Shown here: positions 1 through 10,008 of the stretch, piece by piece | How the letters are laid out: the number at the start of each line of letters is the position of its first letter | Numbering within the stretch: the stretch's first letter is position 1 | Source of the DNA: Nicotiana tabacum | Lineage: Eukaryota > Streptophyta > Magnoliopsida > Solanales > Solanaceae | Length of the DNA stretch: 64,000 nucleotides | Direction: 5' to 3' | Assembly: GCF_000715075.1 (NCBI RefSeq) | Contig: NC_134080.1 | Location: 39,288,758 to 39,352,757, forward strand | Position numbers and translations under genes: made by a program | Notes under the pieces: generated by a model | Database searches by the model: none | The model's input: only the letters and a program-made list of their open reading frames with translations | Told to the model about the DNA's origin: nothing

Positions 1-208
1 ATAGAGTCATCCGAGCCGATTGAGAAGTCAAGTAATGAGGAATAAGGTGCCTACATTCTGAAATTTTTCTTGCCAGAAAGATAGAAATACATACCTCATC
101 TAAAAGCCAAGAAGTGTAGAATAGTACAATGGTTGCCTTGGGCCAATTAGATTTATTCCTCCACCCCTGGAGCATAGCCGAAAACTTGATGCCAAATTGG
201 GGGTTCAA
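1..208 (+). pseudogene. 3' remnant of TR-GAG gag-like ORF
   Basis: Aligns by eye with the last ~65 codons of the intact ORF at 36243-35323 (the region encoding YILKFSRPSRQGD through the C terminus), read on the opposite strand. Stops and small indels break the frame here. The alignment continues past the ORF end into the shared hairpin motif, which fixes the boundary near 208. The upstream part of the gene lies outside the window. No function can be assigned beyond kinship with the intact copies. Confidence 0.65.
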
Positions 209-243
209 TTCATAAGCTCGAGGTGGAGGCAAAAAGTGATTCG

Positions 244-289
244 CGTCGTGCCGCGACGTTAAATCAAGCGCTTGTTGGGAGGCAACCCA
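244..289 (+). other. conserved double-hairpin motif downstream of coding region
   Basis: CGTCGTGCCGCGACG (stem CGTCGT/GCGACG with one G-U pair, 3-nt loop) is followed by TTGGGAGGCAACCCA, a second short inverted repeat. The same block lies after pol in the Athila-like element (22805-22850) and after the gag-like ORF in the other TR-GAG copies (35242-35287, 56070-56115). Confidence 0.7.
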
Positions 290-2097
290 GCTTTATTGCT
301 TTCTTTTATTTATATATATTTTTAACTGTATTATTTTTGTAGTATCAATTTTTATGTTCTAGGAGCATGGAAAGCAAAGGTATTGGAGGATGCAACATCA
401 AACTAAATGGTTGGAACTAAGTGTGAGGTAGCCGCACGAAGGACCAAGCTTGGGAGAAGTCTGAGTACCCCATGAGCTGTTAGTGCTTCGGCCTTTGGCC
501 TACCAGGGAGTCTCTTTTACTCTTTTATTAGTTATGGTGTGCATTGGGGACAATGCACAATTTTAAGTGTGGGGTGAGGAGATTGTCTGGGTGACTTTCT
601 ATGCTATTTTAGTTGTGTTAGTTTAATTGAATATTTTTTTAAATAGAAAAGGTTGGACTTTTTCCGACGATAGATCTATTAGACAATTTTCTTGAGGGAT
701 TTAAGTCTAAATAAAAAATAAAATAAAAAAGAGTTTCTTTTGTTAGGTAATGTAGCAATTCCCCATTGGTTTTTCTTTGTGTCGCAGTTCTTTTCCAAGG
801 GTTTTATTTGAACCGGGTGTAGTTAGTTTTTTTAGGAATATGAGCCATTGTGTTGTGTATTGAAATGAAGCAATATCTCTTGACTTTGTTATGACTTGAG
901 AATAGTGAGTACTTTGGTTGTGACGCTTAGGCTCAATTTTTGACTCTTGTAGAAGTACCTTAAATTTTATGATCTTAACTTTGCTTAACTGCTTTGACTA
1001 GAGTGTCTATGAATCCAATCCTGAGTGAGTTATGTGCCATGCGTGTAAGGTTTTGCGTTATTCTGTGCATTACATTTGATGCCTAGAACTTGCCCTGTGT
1101 GTTTACAAAGCGAAATAGTAACTTTGTTCAGTCTTGGAAGTGATATAGGCGTTTCTTTGTTGAGCCAGATATGTATATTTTACCTACATAATTGTATGTA
1201 TCATAGTTAACCCCTTTGAGCCTGTAATATTGTTTCTTTGACAACCACATTACAAGCCTTACCCATTTGTTTGAATTAACCATCTATTTGAACCATTGTA
1301 ACCTCTCATGAGCACTTGAATTGTTTATGAACTTTGTAAAGGTTAAAATGTGGGGTGGTTGATTTGGCTTTTGAGTGGAACTAATTAAATAAGGAGAAAG
1401 GTGCACTATTTCGAAAAAATAAGAGCCACTTGAATTGGAAAAAAAAATAGTTGTATTGTTGTGGAAAAAAATAATTCCTTGGTAAGTGGTGGCTCTTGAT
1501 GTAAGTGTGCTTAAAGAAGAATGAGGTAATATACATTGATGTGAATGTGGAGTTTGGTTTGACATAAGTATGGGGTTTGAATATTAAAATATATGTATTA
1601 AAGTGCTTAGGGAGGTGTAGTCACTCTTATATCCAAATATATCCTACCCGTCCCGCAGCCTACATTACAACCAAATAAAGTCCTACTTGATCCTAGACCG
1701 CGTGAGCTCGATTAGTAGAGTAGTACATTACGGGCAAGCTTATGGTCAACTTTTGTGGCATATGAATGTTATTTCTGAGAGTGAGTGAATTCTTTCTATC
1801 TTGAGTTCCTAAGTGTTCTTAAATTTTATTGTGTGGAACTACTCTCTTTTGTTGTGAGAGGGCACTTGATTCATGAAGGAAAGGTATTGTAAGTGACCTC
1901 TATGTTAAAGTAAGTGAGTGAGTTGTGAATAAATACTCTTGGTGTGATGAGTTAGGAGTGATTTGTTAAAGTACTTGTGATTCAAATCTTGAGGTGAAGA
2001 TGTTACGCTTTTGTTCTTAGTCTATTTTAAATACTCTTGGTTTGATGAGTTAGGAGAATTGTTTAAAAAGGTCGTGTCTATAAAAAGTGTAATTTGA
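290..2097 (+). other. TR-GAG internal non-coding region, copy 1
   Basis: About 1.8 kb of AT-rich DNA without a credible reading frame. It aligns in inverse order with 33429-35241 and its duplicate, sharing segments such as the GTGTGGGGTGAGGAG run near 570. The short minus-strand frame at 1284-1565 only mirrors low-complexity DNA and is not called. Confidence 0.75.
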
Positions 2098-2134
2098 TTG
2101 CTCGAGGACGAGCAATGGCTTAAGTTTGGGGTAT
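2098..2134 (+). promoter_or_regulatory. PPT-proximal hairpin and polypurine tract
   Basis: TTGCTCGAGGACGAGCAA is a perfect 7-bp stem with an AGGA loop. It is followed by AAGTTTGGGG just before the LTR start TGATGATAG at 2135. The position and purine run fit the plus-strand primer of an LTR retrotransposon. The Athila-like element has the same arrangement at 27803-27840. Confidence 0.75.
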
Positions 2135-2564
2135 TGATGATAGTCTATAATTACGCATTTTAGTCGCTTATTACACTCAAATTTACTGCACTTTAGTAGA
2201 GTTTGCGTTTTAATCGTTAGTGTTTTGCACTAATTGTGTATTTTATGCCTTGTAGGAGTGATTCCGAGCTATGTAGATGTTATGGAATGAATTTAAGTGA
2301 TTTTGGAACTTTGAAGTCTGAGTAAAAGCCCAAGGAATTAAGCCGGAATCGTATTCGGGGATCGACAGATGATAGAGCAACAAAACGAAGAATCGAGTAG
2401 GCATATTGCGCATTGTCTATTAAAATGAACATATCCTTTTGCTCCGAATTCCATTTGGGCTCCACAAAATATAGTTGGAAAGATAATTAAAAGGGCTATA
2501 ACTTTCGGGTTTTATGTTTTTCCAAATTCTGAACGGAACAGGGTGAAAAACGTGGTCGGAACCG

Positions 2565-2723
2565 CGACTGCGGACCTGAGGCGGGCTGAGGCAGTATACT
2601 TGCCAAATACCGCATCCGTGCCGCGCCCCGACCGCGGCCGCGACCATCCAGGCCTGAAAACTTGTTTTTTTTCGCGTAGGAGAAGGTATAATTGTTTGGG
2701 TCCGACCCTACTTGGTATATATA
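2565..2723 (+). promoter_or_regulatory. GC-rich block and TATA box in TR-GAG LTR
   Basis: A roughly 100-bp island rich in CCGCGG/GCGGCCGC-type words in otherwise AT-rich DNA, followed about 50 bp later by TATATATA (2716-2723). The order, GC palindromes then TATA, matches the Athila-like LTRs. Confidence 0.5.
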
Positions 2724-3226
2724 CATGAAAAAACGGTATTTTTGAGGGAGGAGACATACTTTTGACATAATTTAGACCTAAGGAGGGGAGGAGTCCAATT
2801 TTTGATACAGATTCCACCTAAGGAGGCAGAGACACAATAGGAGCAAGGCGGAGAATTCTTCTACGAGTTTTTCTTTCCTCTTCCTATTTTTTCATTGTGG
2901 TTATGACTTTTAGTATTGTAGTTTTACATACTATTATGAATAGCTTATGTGTTATCTATGGTTTTGATAGAACCTTTTGTAGGATAAATTCTTGTTATGT
3001 TTTTATATAATTGAGCCGTTGGATTTCTCTACTTGTTCAACTACTTGTTTGTTGTTGTTGATTGAATGACCACCAATTGACTGTGCCTATTTAGTGTGTA
3101 ATGCTCGAGAGAGAGTACATATTTAGGTAGTTGTTGAACAACGTCACTCCTAACGTATGTGAGAAATCAATATAGTGGGTTTAAAGGCATGCTTAGAAAT
3201 AACAAAGCCTTGACGTGGTCAAAATT

Positions 3227-3627
3227 TGTTATTGAGAGAAAATTGAAGATGTGGAATTTTGCCAAGGTGGAGATTTTTTGAATTTGGCAAATCTTTTGTC
3301 CCACATCGGTGGGAAAAGAAGGGTTGGGGAGATTTTCCCCCTATAAAAGAAGGCTTAATGTTTAGGATTTAAACACACCTCTCATTTGCCTTCTCATCTG
3401 TTTAAGGCATTTGTATCTTCTCTCTTTAGTATTATTTCACTTGTATTTTTGGAGTGGAATAAAATATTGGTTGTGTCCGAGGAGTAGGCAAAATTAGCCG
3501 AACCTCGTAAATTCTGGTGTTTCCTTTATTGTTGTTTTATTGTCTTATTTATTATTTGGTGGCTGTCATAATTTTTGGTATAGTAGTTGTGACTTATTCA
3601 CACTATATACATTTGGCTTCCGTAACA
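3227..3627 (+). repeat. copia 5' LTR
   Basis: Runs from TGTTATTGAG to CGTAACA, about 401 bp, ending two bases before the primer site. It contains the CTATAAAAG TATA box at 3341-3349 and a GTCCCACATCGG motif upstream of it. The start is estimated from the TG terminus, because the 3' LTR needed for exact bounds is missing. Confidence 0.7.
3341..3349 (+). promoter_or_regulatory. TATA box of copia LTR
   Basis: CTATAAAAG, well placed within the LTR to drive the genomic transcript. Confidence 0.65.
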
Positions 3628-3629
3628 AT

Positions 3630-3641
3630 TGGTATCAGAGC
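3630..3641 (+). promoter_or_regulatory. copia primer-binding site (initiator tRNA-Met)
   Basis: TGGTATCAGAGC is complementary to the 3' end of plant initiator tRNA-Met and is the usual PBS of Ty1/copia elements. It lies two bases after the LTR end. Confidence 0.92.
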
Positions 3642-3642
3642 C

Positions 3643-3806
3643 AAGGTACTGTCTAAGTATGCTCTGTGGTTGCAGCATAGTCTGATCTTCCACATCAGAA
3701 AAGATTTATCTTGGTAATTGAGTCAAGGTTCTGTCTGAGTATGCTCTGTGGTTGCAGCTTAGTCTGATCTTCTACATCAGAAAGGAAATAATCTTGATTT
3801 GTGTCG
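3643..3806 (+). repeat. 82-bp tandem duplication in copia leader
   Basis: Two imperfect copies (3643-3724 and 3725-3806) of a leader segment containing TATGCTCTGTGGTTGCAGC and CTGATCTTC. They lie between the primer site and the gag start. Copies differ at a few positions, so the duplication is not fresh. Confidence 0.8.
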
Positions 3807-3835
3807 TCATCTATTAAATAATATTTGTGTCAAAT

Positions 3836-4888
3836 ATGGGAGACAATAAACAAGAAGAATCTACATCAAGTGTCAACAATACGTCATCATTGGCATCTTT
3901 GCTTATGACAAGAATTGTGTCAAATGCGAAATTTGCGGTAGAAATTTTTGACGGGTCCGGGCATTTTGGGATGTGGCAAGGCGAGGTTCTAGATGTCCTT
4001 TTTCAACAAGGGCTAGATCTGGCCATTGAAGAAAAGAAACCAGATGTTATTGGAGAAGAAGATTGGAAGATTCTCAACCGTGTTGCTTGCGGTACCATTC
4101 GATCCTACCTTACTAGAGAGCAGAAATATCCATACACAAAGGAAACTTCTGCAAGTAAATTATGGAAAGCACTGGAGGATAAATTTTTGAAGAAAAACAG
4201 TCAAAATAAATTGTACATGAAGAAGAGACTGTTTCACTTCACCTATGTTCCTGGTACCACGATGAATGAACATATCACCAGTTTCAATAAGTTGGTCACA
4301 GATTTGCAAAATATGGATACAACTTATGATGATGGTGACTTGACCTTGATGTTGTTGGCGTCACTTCCTGATGAGTACGAGCACCTTGAAACTACTCTAC
4401 TCCATGGAAATGACGAAGTTTCTCTCAGAGAAGTTTGTTCGGCTTTGTACAGCTATGAACAAAGAAAGCGAGAAAAACAGAAGGGCGGAGAAGGAGAAGC
4501 ACTATTTGTGAGGGGTCGTCCTCAAAATCAAACGAGGACAAAGAAGGGAAGATCCAAGTCAAGATCCAGACCCAGCAAAGATGAATATGCCTTTTGTCGA
4601 GAAAAAGGGCACTGGAAGAAAGACTGTCCGAAGTTGAAGAATAAGGCCAAACATAACAATGGAAAGGCCATTATGGATTCAAATGTAGCTGATTGTGATG
4701 ATTCAGACTTCTCATTAGTTACAACAGAGTCATCAACATCATCAGACATATGGTTGATGGACTCGGCTTGTAGCCATCATATGTGTCCCAACAGGGACTG
4801 GTTTGTGGGATTTCAAGAAGGAGAATATGGAGTCATCCACACAGCGGATAACAACCCTCTTACCTCATATGGCATTGGTTCGATATGA
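3836..4888 (+). pseudogene. copia gag and protease (5' part of polyprotein)
   Basis: First ATG at 3836 (MGDNKQEES); the open frame extends 9 bases further upstream but without an ATG. The N-terminal part is a copia-type Gag (UBN2-like: WKALEDKF, MNEHITSFNKLV, LLASLPDEYE). A basic Arg/Lys/Ser stretch and a zinc-knuckle-like segment, FCREKGHWKKDC, follow. The knuckle shows only two cysteines and one histidine; the first expected Cys position is Tyr. The protease signature WLMDSACSHHMCP lies near residue 305, with aspartate as catalytic residue. The frame ends at an in-frame TGA (4886-4888) in sequence that continues as pol, so the polyprotein is interrupted. Confidence 0.85.
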
Positions 4889-6175
4889 TTAAGGAACCAT
4901 GATAGAATGATCAGAACATTAACAGATGTTCGATATGTACCAGATTTGAAGAAGAATCTCATCTCTGTGGGAGCCCTAGAATCAAAAGGGTTCAAAATCA
5001 TTGCAGAAAATGGAGTGATGAGAGTATGCTCCGGTGCACTAGTGGTAATGAAGGCTAATCGGAAGAATAATAATATGTACCGCTATCGTGGCAGTACAGT
5101 TATTGGGACAACGACAGTGACATCCAGTGACGACAAAGAGGCACAAGCAACCAAGCTATGGCACATGCGCTTGGGACATGCTGGAGGAAAATCCTTGAAA
5201 ACTCTATCAGATCAAGGATTGTTAAAAGGAATAAAGGCTTGCAACTTGGAGTTTTATGAGCATTGTGTCAAAGGGAAATAGACAAGGGTTAAATTTGGTA
5301 CAGCGATCCATAATACTAAAGGCATTTTGGATTATGTACACTCTGATGTTTGGGGTCCTTCCAAAACACCTTCATTGGATGGGAAGCACTATTTTGTAAC
5401 CTTTGTTGATGATTTTTCTCGAAGAGTGTGGGTGTATACAATGAAAAACAAAGATGAAGTGCTGGGAATTTTTCTCAAATGGAAGACGACGGTGGAGAAT
5501 CAAACAGGCAGGAGGATCAAGTGTATTCGCACAGACAATGGAGATGAATACAAAAATGATCATTTCAATAAGGTCTGTGAAAATGATGGTATCGTTCAAC
5601 ACTTCACTGTTAGACATACACCACAACAGAATGGAGTGGCAGAACGTATGAACCGGACCTTGCTGGAGAAGGTACGGTGTATGTTGTCCAATGCTGGCTT
5701 GGGCAAAGAATTTTGGGCTGAGGCAATTACATATGCATGCCACCTCATTAATCGTCTACCATCTGCTGCTATTGATGGCAAGACACCATTTGAAAAATGG
5801 TATGGAAAGCCTGCTGTAGATTATGACTCTTTGCACGTGTTTGGCTCAACTGCATATTATCATGTGACAGAGTCAAAATTGGATCCAAGGGCAAAGAAGG
5901 CTATTTTTATGGGAATTACTTCTGGAGTCAAAGGATATCGCTTATGGTGTCCTATGACAAAGAAAGTAATATTCAGCAGGGATGTTACCTTTGATGAATC
6001 TGCTATGGTAAATAAGGTAACAGAAGATACCAAACAAAATAAAGGTGCTTCTAAGCAGGTGGAGTTTGAGGGAAAATTTATTTTTCCTACACAAGAAGCA
6101 GAGGAGGAAACAAATGAAGATTACCCTCTGGAAGGAGAGCCAGTAGAGGAGATTCCAACTCAGGAACCTCAATAA
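4889..6175 (+). pseudogene. copia GAG-pre-integrase and integrase region
   Basis: Open in two pieces, 4907-5281 and 5327-6175, separated by a TAG (5279-5281). The first piece carries the pre-integrase motif LWHMRLGHAGGKSL. The second has the integrase core: first Asp in VHSDVWGP, second in IRTDNGDEY, Glu in PQQNGVAERMN, with exactly 35 residues between the last two, as expected for a D,D35,E enzyme. The RTDNG motif continues DEY where most relatives have GEY. The role would be insertion of the cDNA into the chromosome; the stops make a functional product unlikely. Confidence 0.85.
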
Positions 6176-7203
6176 CAACTTGAATCAATAGCAACCAGCA
6201 GGCCAAAAAGAACAATAACAAAACCTGTTCGTCTCATAGAGACAGTTGCTTGTGCAACCTCAATTGTAGCTGATGATGTTCCTACCACTTATAAAGACGC
6301 AGTCCAAAGTTCAGAAGAAGATAAGTGGAGGATTGCCATGAATGATGAAATACAGTCCCTTCATCAGAATCATACATGGAGATTGGCCAATCTCCCGAAG
6401 GGAAAGAAAGCAATTGGGTGCAAATGGGTATTTGCAAAGAAGGAAGGATTTCCTAACCAAGTAGATGTTCGCTACAAAGCAAGATTGGTGGCCAAAGGAT
6501 ATGCTCAAAAGGAGGGAATTGATTACAATGAAACTTTTTCTCCAGTTGTAAAACATTCCTCTATTAGAATTATGTTGGCTTTGGTAGCACAATTGGATTT
6601 GGAACTAGTTCAGATGGATGTAAAAACTGCGTTTTTACATGGAAACTTGGAGGAGGAAATCTACATGACTCAGCCAGAAGGATTCAAAGTTGCTGGAAAA
6701 GAAAATATGGTGTGCAAACTTGAAAAATCATTTTACGGATTGAAACAATCTTCTAGACAATGGTACAAGCGATTTGACGAGTTTATGTTGCGGCAAGGGT
6801 ACAAGAGAAGCAAATACGATCATTGTGTGTATTTGCGCAAGCTTAAAGATGGTTCCTTTGTATATCTTCTCCTATATGTTATGATATGTTGATAGCTTCC
6901 AAGAATTCGGAAGAAATTGATAAGTTGAAGATTCAACTGAAGAAGGAGTTCGAGATGAAGGATTTGGGTGAGGCAAAGAAAATTCTTGGCATGGAGATAA
7001 TTAGAGATAGACGTTCAAAAAAACTCTGTTTATCTCAAAAGGAATATTTGAAGAGAGTACTTCAACGTTTTGGCATAGATGACAAGACTAAGCCAGTTAG
7101 TACTCCACTTGCATCTCATTTTAAGCTAAGTACTATTATGTCACCAATGGATGAAGCTGAACGAGAGTATATGTCAAAGACGCAAATGCTGTTGGTAGCT
7201 TGA
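6176..7203 (+). pseudogene. copia reverse transcriptase, frameshifted at the catalytic site
   Basis: Frames 6338-6892 and 6886-7203 encode the fingers and palm of a copia RT (KWVFAKKEG, YKARLVAKGY, SPVVKHSSIR, VQMDVKTAFLHG, YGLKQSSRQWY). The catalytic YVDD box should lie near 6880. One base is missing there, so the first frame reads LLYVMIC and stops, and the second starts MLIASKNSEEI. A further frameshift near 7180-7203 separates this piece from RNase H. The enzyme is dead. Confidence 0.9.
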
Positions 7204-7838
7204 TGTATGCAATGGTTTGCACAAGGCCTGACATTTCACAAGCTGTTGGAGTTATTAGCAGATATATGCACAATCCAGGGAAGGAGCATTGGCAAGCTGT
7301 GAAGTGGATTCTACGGTATATTCATAATACTGTAGATGTCGGGTTAGTTTTTGAGCAGGAAGACAATCAGTCTGTAGTTGGATATTGTGACTCAGATTTT
7401 GCGGGTGATCTGGAAAAACGAAGATCAACTACTGGTTATGTGTTTACTTTTGCAAAGACACCAGTTAGTTGGAAGTCTACTTTGCAGTCAACAGTTGCTT
7501 TGTCTACAACAGAGGTAGAGTACATGGCTATTACAGAGGCTGTGAAAGAGGCAATTTGGCTTCAAGGATTGCTAAAGGAGCTTGGTGTTGAACAAAAAGG
7601 TATCACAATTTTTTGTGATAGTCAAAGTGCTATTCAATTAGCGAAGAACCAAGTTTATCATGCAAGGACGAAGCACATTGATGTTCGGTATCATTTCGCA
7701 CGAGAAATCATAGAAGAAGGTAGAGTCACAGTGAAGAAAATTCATACTACGGAGAATCCTGCTGATATGCTGACAAAGGTGGTGACTGCGGTCAAGTTTC
7801 AACATTGTTTGGATTTGATCAACATTGTTGAGAGCTGA
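7200..7838 (+). pseudogene. copia RNase H domain
   Basis: About 210 codons in one frame, starting in the conserved CTRPDISQAVGVISRYM segment. They run through GYCDSDFAGDLEKRRSTTGY, TTEVEYMAITEA and FCDSQSAIQLAKN to TKHIDVRYHF and ENPADMLTK. These are the standard copia RNase H blocks with their acidic residues. The frame ends naturally at 7838, 20-30 bp before host LTR sequence resumes. It is the least damaged part of the element. Confidence 0.88.
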
Positions 7839-8040
7839 AGATTGAAGTCGACACAATCAAAATTTAGTGATATTAAACAATCTTTATAATTTAGAAAATT
7901 GCTCAAACTTGTTTTTTTAGTGATATTAAACAGATATAGCTAAGCCTTAGTTCTATGTGGGATTCGACTCTGAACTTTTAGACCGGATTATATTTGCAGC
8001 GACCGCTTATCCTTTTTAGGACTAGAGTTGGGCGTGATCA

Positions 8041-9037
<997 letters not shown>

Positions 9038-9149
9038 ACCGGGGATTTGCATCTATACCGGTTTTTGTGTCACGTTTTAACTTGAGTCCACTTTGCAAAA
9101 AAAATTTGCACTTACCCGTTTTTCGCATAACTTCAGTATACGAGGCTGA

Positions 9150-9440
9150 AGTAGCAAAGACAATCACGCAAAACTTCAGCATTCTAGTAGCCGGGCCTGA
9201 AGTTCAGCTTTAGAGCTGAAGTTTTTGTTTTGTAACTGGCGAACTTCAGCTCTAGAGTTGAAGTTTTTGTTTTGTAACTCGCGAAATTCAGCTCTAGAAC
9301 TGAAGTTTTTATTTTTGTGTTTTTGTTTTGTAACTGACGAACTTTAGCTCTAGAGTTGAAGTTTTTGTGTTTGTAACTGGCGAACTTCAGCTCTAGAGCT
9401 GAAGTTTTTGTGTTTGTAACTGGCGAAAGCTGAAGTTCAC
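9150..9440. repeat. palindromic minisatellite
   Basis: About five imperfect copies of a 45-60 bp unit combining TTTTTGTTTTGTAACTGGCG with an inverted repeat built on CTTCAGCTCTAGAGCTGAAG. At 9383-9406 the palindrome is perfect over 24 bp (AACTTCAGCTCT followed by its reverse complement). Confidence 0.85.
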
Positions 9441-10008
9441 CAGTTGACTACCCAACAACAGTAGCTGTAGCTGCATTTGTTGTAAAATAAACAAACTATA
9501 TTTTCTGATCGAAGCACAATTGTTATTATCGCATTACCACTACCATCTACATTCCCTTGAGATATGTTATGGCATGGAAAGTTGATTATTAATAGGTATA
9601 CAATGCAATTGTATACCTATTCGAGTCGTGATCCCGATTCGTCTGTCTTGTGAAGGAAAAATAGGAAGGGATTCAAATAATTATCTTTAGTTGTTACATT
9701 CAGACTCGCAAAAGCCATAGTAGTAAGATAGCAACACCAACAACAGCAGAAGAAAGAAGAAGAACATGAAGAAGAAGAAGAAGAAGAAAGCGAAGGAGGA
9801 GGAGAAAGGGTGCTGAAGTTATTTAAATAGCGGGTACAAGTTAAAAGTTTAAAAAAAATGGGTATAGGTTAAATGGGGGCGACCAAATAGGGCGCCCCGT
9901 GCAATTTTTACAAAATAATCAAAGTGGGTAATGTCATGTTATAGTCACTTAGGGAGACATTCGATAAAAAAAGTAACGCCATGTTATATCGAAGGTTAAC
10001 AATATTCT
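9441..10008. other. spacer with GAA tract, up to satellite boundary
   Basis: No gene seen. A purine tract of GAAGAA units lies at about 9740-9810. The flanks 9040-9130 and 9830-9950 share loosely inverted words (AACTTCAG/CTGAAGTT, ACCCGTTT/GCGGGT), so 9038-9950 could be one unclassified transposable element. The boundaries are uncertain. Confidence 0.45.

Larger units (their letters stand above)
3227..7860 (+). mobile_element. Ty1/copia retrotransposon, decayed, no 3' LTR
   Basis: Order of parts: LTR, PBS, gag, protease, integrase, RT, RNase H, which is the copia order (integrase before RT). It sits inside the TR-GAG LTR. The 5' LTR and primer site are clear, but no second LTR follows RNase H. 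Within about 50 bp of the last codon the sequence returns to the host LTR. A deletion must have removed the 3' LTR together with some host LTR sequence. The proteins resemble the Tnt1/Tto1 (Tork-type) group of Solanaceae elements. This lineage call is from recognition only. Confidence 0.9.
1..8040 (+). mobile_element. TR-GAG non-autonomous LTR retroelement, copy 1 (left-truncated by window, nested)
   Basis: Reads on the plus strand. Its sequence matches the reverse complement of the complete copy at 31906-37892: the end of the gag-like frame, a double-hairpin motif, a long non-coding stretch, a polypurine tract, then a 3' LTR from 2135 to 8040. That LTR is interrupted by a copia element. The right terminus GGGCGTGATCA matches the terminus of the other copies. 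This copy is more diverged than the two minus-strand copies, so it is an older insertion. The 5' part lies outside the window, so target-site duplication cannot be tested. Confidence 0.85.
2135..8040 (+). repeat. TR-GAG 3' LTR, split by copia insertion
   Basis: Starts TGATGATAG and ends GGGCGTGATCA, like the LTRs at 31906-33391 and 36383-37892 in reverse. LTR sequence is recognisable from 2135 to about 3226 and again from about 7865 to 8040. Roughly 0.3 kb of the LTR middle, present in the other copies, is missing at the copia junction. A GC-rich block (about 2565-2665) precedes a TATATATA box at 2716-2723, so transcription would begin shortly downstream. Confidence 0.8.

Noticed and set aside
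3630..3641. tRNA-like sequence
   Set aside because: Only the primer-binding complement of tRNA-Met; no cloverleaf around it. The tRNA-Asp complements at 16943, 36360 and 57172 are likewise only primer sites.
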